8,395 bases of DNA from JBAWAP01 sp049589355 (GTDB taxonomy: Bacteria > Chloroflexota > Anaerolineae > VGOG01): contig JBAWAP010000260.1 of NCBI GenBank assembly GCA_049589355.1, positions 1 to 8,395 on the forward strand. The letters run 5' to 3'. Of the stretch, positions 1 through 5,660 are shown piece after piece. Within the stretch, counting starts at the first letter, position 1; each line of letters opens with the position of its first letter. The notes under the pieces were generated by a model. That model ran no database searches. It was not told the origin of the DNA and was given only the letters and a program-made list of their open reading frames with translations. Both the position numbers and the translations under genes were made by a program.

Positions 1-175
1 CGCATTTCTGTCGAAAGCGCTCGTCCCTCACTGACAGCACCCTTCGCTTCACTCAGGGCAGGCTCTCGTCCACCAGCAGGATCTCCGGCTCCAGGTGGGC
101 AGCCACGGCAAAGGCCAGGCGCACGTACATGCCGCTGGAATAGCACTTCACCGGCGTGTCCATGAACTTCTCGAT

Positions 176-199
176 CCTTCGACGGGCTCAGGACGGCGT
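176..199. repeat. 23-24 bp interspersed element at the FAE/IEK site, copy 1
   Basis: The arms CCTTCG and CTCAGG flank the core ACGGG. It adds 24 bp relative to the empty site in copies 2 and 4. Copy 7 is filled at the same place (7879-7902) with core ACAGG. On the coding strand it brings TGA. Confidence 0.75.
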
Positions 200-488
200 C
201 TCGGCAAAGGCCACAATCTCGTCGAACTTGCGCTCAATCTCCGCCTTCTTCATCCCCAGGCCTGTCCTGAGTATATCGAAGGAATGGCGCCGTTCAGCCT
301 GCCTGTCGCCTGCCTGTCGGCAGACAGGGTAGATGTTCTCCCGCCCGGTCAGCTCGGGGTGGAAGCCGGTGCCCACCTCCAGTAGCGAGCCCACCCGCCC
401 GTGGATCTCGGCGTAGCCCTCCGTCGGCTCGGTGATGCGGGAGAGGATCTTTAGCAGCGTGGTCTTGCCCGCCCCGTTGCGGCCAATG

Positions 489-512
489 CTTGCCCTGAGC
501 GTAGCCGAAGGG
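489..512. repeat. 24-bp interspersed element before the P-loop, copy 1
   Basis: TTGCCCTGAGCGTAGCCGAA core; identical copies lie at 1994-2017, 4815-4838, 7074-7097 and 8161-8184. The site is empty in copy 3 (GIIGRNGAGK). On the coding strand it adds PSATLRAS without a stop. Confidence 0.8.
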
Positions 513-788
513 ATGCCCACCACCTCGCCACGCTTCACCTCGAAGGATACATCCTTCAAAGCCCAGATCATCTCGTTGGAGACGGCGGACGACTGACCAC
601 GGACGACCGAGGATAGGCGGCGGAAGGGCGCCTGCACCGCCTCGGTTAGCGATTCCCGGATCGTCTTGTAGCGCGCCTGCGGGCCGCCGATGCGGTATTG
701 TTTGGAAAGGTTTTCTACACGGATGGCAATGTCACTCATGCCTGCTCCGGTGGTGGAGATGGATGACAGACGGCGGTAGCGCCACAGG

Positions 789-1481
789 TCAGGCGAAAAG
801 TGCCGGATCGACATCTTGAGCATGGCTGTACACCTGGACGCCCAATTTGTCGGCCACGCTCTGCGCCCGCTCGTCTACCATAGGCGAAATGACCAACATC
901 CTGGTTGCTTTACGGTCGTGCTTTTGCTCATAGAACTTGACCTTGCGGCCAAAGATGTACATGTCGCCCTTACTCATTGAGGACTTTATTTCGCAGATGA
1001 TCAGAAGACCATCCTTGATGATCAGATCCAGTTCCACCTGATCGGGCTGGCCAAACACTTCGCCAGTGTCGTCGTACTCAACCACGTTGATTACTTGGAC
1101 ATCAAAGAACTCTTCGAGGATTCCCTTCAGGGCGTTCCTGAACGATTGCTCAGTATGCAGCCCCCACCGTGCGCCCAGTGCGCCGATAGTAGTGTCGTGC
1201 TTGCGCGCTAAATCTTGGATGGATCGTAGCATTTGGTTGATCGTTGCTTGATTTTCATCCCATCTTGTGTTTTGCTCAGCCCACCTTTTGCTTTGCTCCT
1301 CCCGATCTCTGCGCAGCTCATCCAGCAGGCGGTCAAAGCGACTCTCCGTCTCCGCTTTGTCAGCAAAGTGGCGGCTGGAGATACGCAGGATGAAGCGCTG
1401 CATTTCAACATCCTCCTGCAGTATCCCTGGCAGTTCTTGCATGATAAATTCTTTAACTTGTCGGATGTCCATTTCACTCAT
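789..1481 (-). CDS. DUF3782-type protein with coiled coil and PD-(D/E)XK nuclease-like domain
   Basis: This is a 230-aa protein. Residues about 40-95 are rich in E, R, Q and K with few helix breakers and look like a long helix or coiled coil. Residues about 105-230 form an alpha/beta domain carrying a PD-(D/E)XK-type active-site pattern: D152 in VELDLII, then E164 and K166 in ICEIKSS, with E111 in the preceding helix. This architecture matches the DUF3782 family, whose role is unknown to me. A nuclease or nuclease-derived activity is inferred from the motif only. Start ATG 1481 is supported by AGGAGGTGA at 1485-1493. A promoter-like pair lies just upstream (1500-1528), so the gene may be expressed independently of the ATPase fragments around it. 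It is the only cargo in this window with no recognisable partner gene. The frame is intact with no interspersed elements inside. Confidence 0.85.
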   Translation of the reverse strand: MSEMDIRQVKEFIMQELPGILQEDVEMQRFILRISSRHFADKAETESRFDRLLDELRRDREEQSKRWAEQNTRWDENQATINQMLRSIQDLARKHDTTIGALGARWGLHTEQSFRNALKGILEEFFDVQVINVVEYDDTGEVFGQPDQVELDLIIKDGLLIICEIKSSMSKGDMYIFGRKVKFYEQKHDRKATRMLVISPMVDERAQSVADKLGVQVYSHAQDVDPALFA

Positions 1482-1499
1482 TCGTCACCTCCTGCCCCC

Positions 1500-1528
1500 A
1501 TAATACCACAAGGGATTGCAAATGGCAA
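1500..1528 (-). promoter_or_regulatory. Candidate sigma70 promoter for the DUF3782 gene
   Basis: Read on the minus strand, TTGCCA (1523-1528) and TATTAT (1500-1505) are separated by 17 bp, and TGG precedes the -10 box (extended -10). A start about 7 nt downstream would give a very short leader beginning at the Shine-Dalgarno sequence (1488-1493), which makes the site less certain. The -35 half lies in the AT-richer seam repeat that separates copy 2 from this gene. Confidence 0.45.
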
Positions 1529-1608
1529 ATGGCGAAGTCGGGATTGTCTGGTTGTTGGACGGCGTGACGATGCTTACTCGTGGCCAGGGCGAGCCCCCCG
1601 ACATGGTA

Positions 1609-2244
1609 TCAGGCATTCATGGGCTTCCTTCCGTCCACGGCCAGCACCTCATCCACCAGCAGGATCTCCGGCTCCAGGTGCGCGACCACGGCAAAGGCCA
1701 GGCGCACGTACATGCCGCTGGAGTAGTGCTTCACTGACGTGTCAATAAACTTCTCGATCTCAGCAAAGTCCACGATCTCGTCGAACTTGCGCTCAATCTC
1801 CGCCTTCTTCATCCCCAGGATGGCGCCGTTCAGGTAGATGTTCTCTCGTCCCGTCAATTCAGGATGGAAGCCGGTGCCCACCTCCAAGAGCGATCCCACC
1901 CGCCCGTGGATCTCGGCCCGGCCCTCGGTCGGCTCGGTGATGCGCGAGAGGACTTTGAGCAGCGTCGTCTTCCCCGCTCCGTTGCGGCCAATGCTTGCCC
2001 TGAGCGTAGCCGAAGGGATGCCCACTACCTCGCCGCGCTGCACCTCGAACGAGACGTCCTTCAGCGCCCAGATGTATTCCGAATTCGGATTGCGGATTGC
2101 GGATTTCGGATTGCGCCACAGACGACGGAAGGGAGCAACGGCGGCGGCGGTCAGAGCTTCGCGCAGGGTCCGGTAGGCCGCCTGCCGGGCGCCAATGCGG
2201 TAGAGTTTGCTTAAGTTCTCAACACGGATGACGGTGTCAGTCAT
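1609..2244 (-). pseudogene. ABC transporter ATPase (Wzt-like), copy 2, open but 3'-truncated after Walker B
   Basis: This copy has the longest uninterrupted frame, 211 aa from ATG 2244, six bases after the stop of the UPF0175 gene; an in-frame TTG at 2250 is an alternative start. Walker A GRNGAGKT is at residues 86-93, the signature YSSGM at 174-178 and Walker B ILLVDE at 194-199. Homology ends at VLAV (200-203), followed by an unrelated tail DGRKPMNA. The D-loop, the switch histidine and the carbohydrate-binding C-terminal domain seen in many Wzt proteins are missing. Two inserts are tolerated in frame: eight residues PSATLRAS (77-84) just before the P-loop, from a 24-bp element at 1994-2017, and NPKSAIRNPNS (45-55), from a seam repeat. 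It belongs with copy 7 (LREALT..AAVAPFRRLWRNP). It could make a protein, but not a normal ATPase domain. Confidence 0.8.
2080..2116. repeat. Seam repeat, units of the GGATTGCG type, in copy 2
   Basis: Three to four degenerate units of GGATTGCG/GGATTTCG follow GAATTC. In the ATPase frame they read as NPKSAIRNPNS between APFRRLWR and YIWALKDVSFE. Copy 7 has a related block at the same codon (about 8269-8305), while copies 1, 4, 5 and 6 have SSVVRGQSSAVSNE there. The block therefore marks the copy 2/7 lineage. Confidence 0.6.
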
Positions 2245-2250
2245 ACCCAA

Positions 2251-2541
2251 TCAACTATCTTCCCCCGACGGCTTTGCGCCAATATTCGAGGTCGGTAACC
2301 CTCGCTGTTCGAGAGCCCCGTACAGATCACGCACACCCAACCCCAGTTCGTTGGCAAAGTATCCCAGACTGATCTCTCCGGCTTCAAATTGCTTATACAA
2401 CTGCTGAAAGCGATGCTCAAACCCCAGTTTGATCAATTCGGCCAGAAACTGGGCGATGTCTTCACCCACTCCTGCCGCCTTGCGACGCTCTGCCGCCCGT
2501 AGAATCTCCTCCTTGACCGGCACCACGACTTTCAACGTCAT
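2251..2541 (-). CDS. UPF0175-family protein, probable antitoxin of the adjacent PIN toxin
   Basis: This 96-aa protein has the UPF0175 core at residues about 43-90: RFQQLYKQFEAGEISLGYFA, then ELGLGVRDLYGALEQRGLP, a helix-rich segment that reads like a small winged-helix/HTH unit. The N-terminal half (MTLKVVVPVKEEILRAAERRK) begins like a ribbon-type strand. UPF0175 proteins are commonly paired with PIN-domain proteins and are regarded as antitoxins, so neutralisation of the upstream PIN protein is inferred from family and context. Start ATG 2541 has a strong site, AGGAGGTGAGGG, and overlaps the upstream stop as ATGA, which indicates translational coupling. The toxin comes first in this pair, the reverse of most TA operons. 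ATPase copy 2 starts six bases after its stop. Confidence 0.75.
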   Translation of the reverse strand: MTLKVVVPVKEEILRAAERRKAAGVGEDIAQFLAELIKLGFEHRFQQLYKQFEAGEISLGYFANELGLGVRDLYGALEQRGLPTSNIGAKPSGEDS

Positions 2542-3056
2542 TCCCTCACCTCCTGCAATCGTACCAAACTGTGCTCGATCACGCCCGCGTGATAACGGGG
2601 ACGGACCATCTTCAGTATAGCCTCCGCCACTTCAACAGTCAAGTTCCCACCTTCGGTCAGTTCAAGCACTAGATCAGGCAGCATCCAGGCTTTCAGACCC
2701 AACCGCGTGGCAACCACAAGAGCCAAGTAGTCGTCTGTCACTAGGGCTTCCACATCTTCCACCTGCCCGCACAACTCAATGGAATCCTTCTCGCCGTCCC
2801 CAAGGGCATAACCAGCCAGGTGCCGTGCCCACTTCCGTGCCGCCACCAACACCACCTGGATGAGTCCTTGGGCGATCCGCTCTCCAGCGACCACGCCATC
2901 GGGATAACCAGCACCTCGTACGGCGACTTCTTCCTCCACGCTTGGAGCGATCACGATGTTGCATCCAGAAAACAGGTAATCAACTACTAGCTTTCCCTGG
3001 CTTTCAAACTTGCAGGCCGTGATCAGAGAACCGGCATCGAAGACGACAGTCAACAC
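2538..3056 (-). CDS. PIN-domain protein (DUF3368-like), probable ribonuclease toxin
   Basis: This 172-aa protein has PIN-domain features: D7 in VVFDAGSLI, an acidic cluster E41-E43 after a hydrophobic strand, D91 and E94 in GDGEKDSIEL, and D108-D109 in VTDDYLALVVA. These are at the positions expected for the metal-binding acidic pocket, so catalytic residues appear present. PIN toxins cleave RNA. The length and motif spacing fit the DUF3368-type PIN proteins usually found with UPF0175. The start is GTG 3056, chosen because AAGGAG (3064-3069) lies 7-8 nt upstream; the nearby ATG is out of frame. The gene begins right after the broken end of ATPase copy 3 and overlaps the downstream UPF0175 gene by four bases. 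Confidence 0.8.
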   Translation of the reverse strand: MLTVVFDAGSLITACKFESQGKLVVDYLFSGCNIVIAPSVEEEVAVRGAGYPDGVVAGERIAQGLIQVVLVAARKWARHLAGYALGDGEKDSIELCGQVEDVEALVTDDYLALVVATRLGLKAWMLPDLVLELTEGGNLTVEVAEAILKMVRPRYHAGVIEHSLVRLQEVRE

Positions 3057-3071
3057 AGATCATCTCCTTTC

Positions 3072-3588
3072 GCAAAGACCACGATCTTGTCAAACTTACG
3101 GTCAACCCTTCGGCACGCTCAGGACAGGTCTTGCCCGCTTCATCCCCAGGCTTGTCCTGAGCATGTCGAAGGAATGGCGCCGTTCAGGTAGATGTTCTCC
3201 CGCCCGGTCAGCTCGGGGTGGAAACCGGTGCCTACCTCCAGCAGCGAGCCCACCCGGCCGTGGATCTCGGCGTAACCCTCGGTCGGCTCGGTGATGCGGG
3301 AGAGGATTTTGAGCCTTGTACTGAGCTTGTCGAAGTAAGCGTGGTCTTCCCCGCCCCGTTGCGGCCAATGATGCCGACCACTTCACCGCGGCTGACCTCG
3401 AAGGAGACGCCTTTCAAGGCCCAAAAAATCTCTCTCTCGGATGGCCCCCGCAGCGTGCTGCGCAGGTAGTCCAAGGGCGAGGCCATAAAATTACCAAGTG
3501 TTTCACGCAGGGTGTTGGCCCGCTTCTGGCGCACGCCAATGCGGTAGCGCTTAGATAGGTTTTCGACACAGACGGCGATGTCAGTCAT
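3072..3588 (-). pseudogene. ABC transporter ATPase (Wzt-like), copy 3, frameshifted and truncated
   Basis: ATG 3588 begins MTDIAVCVENLSKRYRIG. This is the most divergent copy: its linker (NTLRETLGNFMASPLDYLRS, then GPSEREIFWALKGVSFEVSRG) differs from both other lineages. It keeps the empty P-loop site, EVVGIIGRNGAGKTT, with none of the PSATLRAS insertion seen elsewhere, so it shows the ancestral state. Elements follow at 3314-3337 (after KTTL, +23, frameshift), 3151-3173 (+23) and about 3106-3128. ATPase homology ends at the codons for VFA (about 3072), directly abutting the AAGGAG ribosome site of the PIN gene. It is non-functional because the frame is lost after the P-loop. Confidence 0.8.
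3314..3337. repeat. 23-24 bp interspersed element after KTTL, copy 3
   Basis: A variant with CCTTGTACTGAGCTTGTCG. The same site is filled at 4758-4781 and 7017-7040 and empty in copies 1, 2 and 7. It has a net gain of 23 bp and shifts the ATPase frame. Confidence 0.75.
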
Positions 3589-3610
3589 AGTAACCCCGGT
3601 CACAGATTAC

Positions 3611-3640
3611 GTTTAAACTATCCGCACGATGTTTTGCGGA
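3611..3640. promoter_or_regulatory. Palindromes between divergent transcripts
   Basis: TCCGCA (3621-3626) and TGCGGA (3635-3640) form an inverted repeat with an 8-bp spacer, next to the palindrome GTTTAAAC (3611-3618). They lie between the start of ATPase copy 3 (minus) and the RNA promoter (plus). This is a possible operator or a weak hairpin; nothing else supports a role. Confidence 0.3.
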
Positions 3641-3648
3641 AATCCAAT

Positions 3649-3677
3649 TTGACAACTGACGGGAAAGCTGGTATAAT
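3649..3677 (+). promoter_or_regulatory. Consensus sigma70 promoter for the tandem RNA
   Basis: TTGACA (3649-3654), a 17-bp spacer, then TATAAT (3672-3677), with TGG in front of the -10 box (extended -10). Both hexamers match the consensus exactly with optimal spacing. It points into the structured RNA, with a start expected around 3683-3685. It is the best promoter in the window and the only convincing one on the plus strand. Confidence 0.85.
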
Positions 3678-3682
3678 CAAAA

Positions 3683-3874
3683 CCAAGCTGGGTGGCCTGG
3701 TGAAGTCGCCGGTAACCAGCCCGGGGCAGTAGTCAGGCTGCGAGCGCCCTGATACAGGCGCCCACCCGGTTCTTAGACACAGGTCAGGTGGCCGGTCCAT
3801 CTCCCGGTAGCCACTCCGGGAAGTAAACCGGCTGCGTTCCCCACATGACAGGGGACCACCTGGCCTTTGTTTTG
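3683..3874 (+). ncRNA. Unidentified structured RNA: two tandem three-way-junction domains
   Basis: About 190 nt between a consensus promoter and a U-rich end, made of two homologous domains (3688-3769 and 3782-3865). Each folds as P1, P2 capped by P2b, and P3. Domain 1: P1 3688-3695/3762-3769; P2 3696-3700/3733-3737; P2b 3709-3712/3721-3724; P3 3744-3748/3757-3761. Domain 2: P1 3782-3791/3856-3865; P2 3792-3796/3827-3831; P2b 3802-3807/3816-3821; P3 3838-3842/3851-3855. P2 changes from CCTGG/TCAGG to CCGGT/ACCGG and P3 from GCGCC/GGCGC to TCCCC/GGGGA with pairing kept. All P2b and P3 loops are 8 nt. Conserved unpaired parts are TARCCA in the P2b loop, AGTA after P2b, CTGCG between P2 and P3, and ACA at the end of the P3 loop. 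I do not recognise it as a known riboswitch or RNA family. No gene follows on this strand, so a free-standing RNA is more likely than a leader. Confidence 0.75.
3851..3874 (+). terminator. Probable intrinsic terminator closing the tandem RNA
   Basis: The 3' strand of the 10-bp P1 stem of domain 2 (CCACCTGGCC, 3856-3865) is followed at once by TTTGTTTT. The stem is long and GC-rich but encloses a branched domain instead of a short loop, so this is an unusual terminator. The convergent 149-aa gene ends at 3881, seven bases away. Confidence 0.45.
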
Positions 3875-3880
3875 TCTCCC

Positions 3881-4330
3881 TCAGCAGGCCCCCATCAGCT
3901 CATCCACCCCAATATAGCGCTGCGGAGTGTGGTAGCCTCTCAGGGTCCGCCATGCCAATTTGTGTGCCGGCGACTCTTTCCCAATCTGCCGAAATACAAT
4001 CTGGTCCTTCTCAATCTTATGCCCTCTCTCGCGCAGTTTCCGCAGAACGTGCCGCTTGATTTCCCCTTCCCACGCCACATACTCGAGGTCAATTGTGATA
4101 GAGGCTAATGAATCAACGCATTCCTCCAGGAGCAATACCAGGCCTGCCGAAAACAGCCGAATGCCAACCAGAGCCTTGCGCATCTCACGGGCTCTTAGTC
4201 GAGCCCAACATTCCCGCTTCGCGGACTTAGGAATCAGGATCGCCCTCTGCAGATCGTCTGACAAGGCCAGGACAGTGTCCACAGTCAGCACATCGGTACG
4301 ACCACTCTGGTCAACTTCAACGTCGGACAT
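3881..4330 (-). CDS. Conserved-looking 149-aa protein of unknown family, convergent with the tandem RNA
   Basis: I do not recognise this family. It is soluble, with no signal peptide or membrane helix. The N-terminal region (about 15-60) looks helical and basic (SAKRECWARLRAREMRKAL). A hydrophobic strand ends in acidic residues (SLASITIDLEY), followed by WEGEIKRHVLRKLRERGHKI and then IVFRQIGKESPAHKLAWRTLRG. Alternation of a strand bearing D/E, a helix and a conserved-looking S-x-A-H-x-L-A segment faintly recalls small RNase H-fold proteins, but this is only an impression. Start ATG 4330 has GAGAGGTG about 11 nt upstream, a rather distant site. It directly follows the broken end of ATPase copy 4, probably by read-through transcription. 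It occupies a cargo slot, and neighbouring slots mostly hold TA modules, so it may be one partner of a TA-like pair with the RNA. The frame is intact. Confidence 0.6.
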   Translation of the reverse strand: MSDVEVDQSGRTDVLTVDTVLALSDDLQRAILIPKSAKRECWARLRAREMRKALVGIRLFSAGLVLLLEECVDSLASITIDLEYVAWEGEIKRHVLRKLRERGHKIEKDQIVFRQIGKESPAHKLAWRTLRGYHTPQRYIGVDELMGAC

Positions 4331-4405
4331 CTGAAGAGGGCACCTCTCTCACAACCGATCACCTTCCTACCAGCATTTCATCCACCAGCAGAATCTCCGG
4401 CTCAA

Positions 4406-4460
4406 GGCGTCGCCGTGAGCTACATGGTGAGCCTGCCGAACCACCAATCGAACGGTGGGC
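4406..4460. repeat. Longer GTTCGA-type element in copy 4
   Basis: It splits AVA/AHLEPE and contains GGTGAGCCTGCCGAACCACC and CGAACGGTG. Copy 7 has a shorter version at the same codon (about 7773-7799), sharing CACCGTTCGA plus pyrimidine and TG on the coding strand. The site is empty in copies 1 and 2. Confidence 0.55.
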
Positions 4461-4611
4461 CGGCCACGGCAAAGGCCAGGCGCACGTACATGCCACTGGA
4501 GTAGCGCTTCACCGGCGTGTCAATGAATTTCTCGATCTCGGCAAAGGCCACGATCTCGTCGAACTTGCGCTCAATCTCCGCCTTCTTCATCCCCAGGATG
4601 GCGCCGTTCAG

Positions 4612-4631
4612 CCTGCCTGTCGGCAGACAGG
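4612..4631. repeat. 20-bp CCTG palindrome in copy 4
   Basis: An imperfect palindrome, CCTGCCTGTCGGCAGACAGG, splits IY from LNG. Copy 1 has an extended 31-bp form at the same site (298-328), with an extra partial unit. It is empty in copies 2, 3 and 7. Confidence 0.65.
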
Positions 4632-5065
4632 GTAGATGTTCTCTCGTCCCGTCAATTCAGGATGGAAGCCGGTGCCCACCTCCAGCAGGGAGCCCACCCG
4701 GCCGTGGATCTCGGCGTAACCCTCGGTCGGCTCGGTGATGCGGGAGAGGATTTTGAGCCTTGTACTGAGCTTGTCGAAGTAAGCGTCGTCTTGCCCGCCC
4801 CGTTGCGGCCAATGCTTGCCCTGAGCGTAGCCGAAGGGATGCCCACGACTTCGCCACGCTTGACCTCGAAGGAGACGTCTTTGAGGGCCCAGATGGTCTC
4901 GTTGGAGACGGCGGACGACTGACCGCGGACAACGGACGATAGACGGCGGAAAGGTGCCTGCACCGCTTCGGTCAGCGATTCCCTCATCGTCTTGTAGGCC
5001 GCCTGGGGGCCGCCGATGCGGTATTGCTTGCTCAGGTTTTCGACGCGAATAGCGATATCGTCCAT

Positions 5066-5102
5066 AGGATTTCGGATTTCGAAATTGCAAATTCGAGATT
5101 TT
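5066..5102. repeat. Seam repeat separating copy 4 from an older 5' remnant
   Basis: This AT-richer block contains GGATTTCGGATTTCG and AAATTGCAAATTCGAG, the same type of sequence as the blocks at other module boundaries (1512-1530, 5782-5800, 6942-6960). Read on the minus strand it gives KISNLQFRNPKS. It lies exactly between the remnant AIRVKNLSK and the start of copy 4. Confidence 0.55.
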
Positions 5103-5129
5103 CTTACTCAGGTTTTTGACGCGGATGGC
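5103..5129 (-). pseudogene. Nine-codon 5' remnant of another ATPase copy
   Basis: On the minus strand the sequence encodes AIRVKNLSK, the same segment that opens every ATPase copy (IAIRVENLSK), placed 38 bases upstream of the full start of copy 4 and in the same orientation. It is cut off by the seam repeat. It marks an eighth, almost entirely lost copy, or the older start into which copy 4 was placed. The match is short but nearly perfect and correctly oriented. Confidence 0.6.
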
Positions 5130-5162
5130 GAATTGGAATGCCAAGGGCAATCACTGAACATT

Positions 5163-5439
5163 TCAATACACTTCATCATGAGTACCCATCGTCAACAGTA
5201 GAATCTCTTCCTCACCCGACTCTGGATTCAGAACGAACTCGAAGAGAAGGCGGTTGTCATAGTCCACCGTGCAGGCCCATGCGCCGGCTAACTTCCCCTT
5301 CAACTTGTGACTGTGCAACGTGGGATGAAAGGGATCCTCAGCAAGCCACTGAAGGCTATGCGGCCCGCAATTCTGGCTGGCGGCGAACCGCCCGCTTGAA
5401 CGCTCGCACGAAGGCCACACCCCAGACGAGGGTTCTCAC
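5163..5439 (-). pseudogene. RelE/YafQ-like toxin with a frameshift
   Basis: RelE-superfamily toxins cleave mRNA on the ribosome. The N-terminal part reads in one frame from GTG 5439, overlapping the antitoxin stop: VRTLVWGVAFVRAFKRAVRR then QPELRAA, meeting TAG at 5358-5356. The C-terminal part reads in another frame: LQWLAEDPFHPTLHSHKLKG, then WACTVDYDNRLLFEF and EILLLTMGTHDEVY, ending at TGA 5163. Together they make a normal full-length protein of about 91 aa, so a net +1 (or -2) change lies near 5356-5370. A shorter product from GTG 5420 in the second frame would have a nonsense N-terminus (MWPSCERSSGRF) and lack the first helix. This is either a genuine inactivated toxin or a sequence error. 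The antitoxin upstream is intact. Confidence 0.75.
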
Positions 5440-5660
5440 TCCACTAACTCCTTCATCAGATCGGCTACCGTGCCTCGCCGAACCTCGCCGCGCTGGTAAG
5501 CGGCCCGCGCCCCTGCGATGTCCGCCGCCAACTCGGCACGCCGCTGCTGGATCAGACGCCGGCGAATGATTTCTATCAACAATGTCTGGTCGTCGGGCGG
5601 TAGCGCCTCAACTGTTTCGATTACCTCCTGAAAGCGAGAGGAAGCTATTTTCTCACTCAT
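5436..5660 (-). CDS. Antitoxin partner of the RelE-like toxin
   Basis: This is a 74-aa, highly charged, helical protein (SSRFQEVIETVEALPPDDQ, IEIIRRRLIQQRRAELAADI, GEVRRGTVADLMKELVE). It matches the short antitoxins found upstream of RelE/YafQ-like toxins with the LVW..FVRAFKR start. Such proteins bind and mask the toxin and usually repress the operon. Start ATG 5660 is chosen over a GTG at 5699 because GGAGGTGA lies 6-7 nt upstream and the region ahead of it is covered by another small ORF. Its stop overlaps the toxin GTG, so the two are translationally coupled. The frame is intact, unlike the toxin. Confidence 0.75.
   Translation of the reverse strand: MSEKIASSRFQEVIETVEALPPDDQTLLIEIIRRRLIQQRRAELAADIAGARAAYQRGEVRRGTVADLMKELVE

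Larger units (their letters stand above)
1..739 (-). pseudogene. ABC transporter ATPase (Wzt-like), copy 1, interrupted by five short inserts
   Basis: This resembles the ATPase subunit of polysaccharide/teichoic-acid export ABC transporters, which powers export of lipid-linked glycans at the inner membrane. Translation from ATG 739 (GGAG 6-7 nt upstream) begins MSDIAIRVENLSKQYRIGG and contains GRNGAGKTT (Walker A), LEVGTGFHPELTGRENIY, the signature YSSGMYVRLAFAV and the Walker B ILLVDE. After an insert it continues as VLSVRDERFRQKC and leaves the window. Compared with copies lacking them, it carries inserts at 489-512 (before the P-loop, +24), 298-328 (+31), 261-283 (+23), 176-199 (+24) and 41-64 (+24). 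The +31 and +23 cancel, so the original frame is regained after every insert, but the last two bring in-frame TGA codons. As it stands translation would stop at 188. It follows the DUF3782 gene by 49 nt. The family call is firm; loss of function is inferred from the stops. Confidence 0.85.
4368..5065 (-). pseudogene. ABC transporter ATPase (Wzt-like), copy 4, frameshifted and truncated
   Basis: ATG 5065 begins MDDIAIRVENLSKQYRIGG and belongs to the lineage with IRESLTEAVQAPFRRLSS (copies 1, 4, 5, 6). Elements sit at 4815-4838 (before the P-loop, +24, in frame), 4758-4781 (after KTTL, +23, frameshift), 4612-4631 (a 20-bp CCTG palindrome in IY/LNG) and about 4406-4460 (a longer element splitting AVA/AHLEPE, net +49). 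Other sites filled in copy 1 (LNGAI/LG and FAE/IEK) are empty here. Homology ends at LLVDEMLV around 4368, where copy 2 has LLVDEVLAV, so the break is close to that in copy 2. It is non-functional. The 149-aa gene follows within 40 bases. Confidence 0.8.

Noticed and set aside
1..200. TGA as selenocysteine or a recoded codon in copy 1
   Set aside because: Both TGA codons belong to inserted elements, no catalytic residue is expected there, and TGA ends the intact genes in this window (for example hicB and UPF0175).
1233..1748. 171-codon plus-strand frame opposite the DUF3782 gene and copy 2
   Set aside because: Antisense to two recognisable genes, low-complexity composition, and no family resemblance; the same holds for the other plus-strand frames opposite ATPase copies.
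3618..3800. Open frame of 60 codons on the minus strand
   Set aside because: It covers the structured RNA on the opposite strand, has no ribosome site and resembles no protein; it is open by chance in GC-rich sequence.
3688..3865. tRNA pair or known tandem riboswitch (glycine, c-di-GMP, cobalamin)
   Set aside because: Domain length is tRNA-like, but there is no anticodon arm, T-loop or CCA-type end. The hallmark sequences of these riboswitches, as I know them, are missing.
3683..3874. Classical type III TA antitoxin RNA
   Set aside because: Known ones have shorter direct repeats upstream of a same-strand toxin; here the repeats are long, branched and convergent with the nearest gene.
4608..5150. 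180-codon frame beginning MPLAFQFAIRVKNLSK
   Set aside because: It joins the 5' remnant to copy 4 in the wrong frame, then returns to the ATPase frame only after an insertion; it is a by-product of frameshifts, not a fusion gene.
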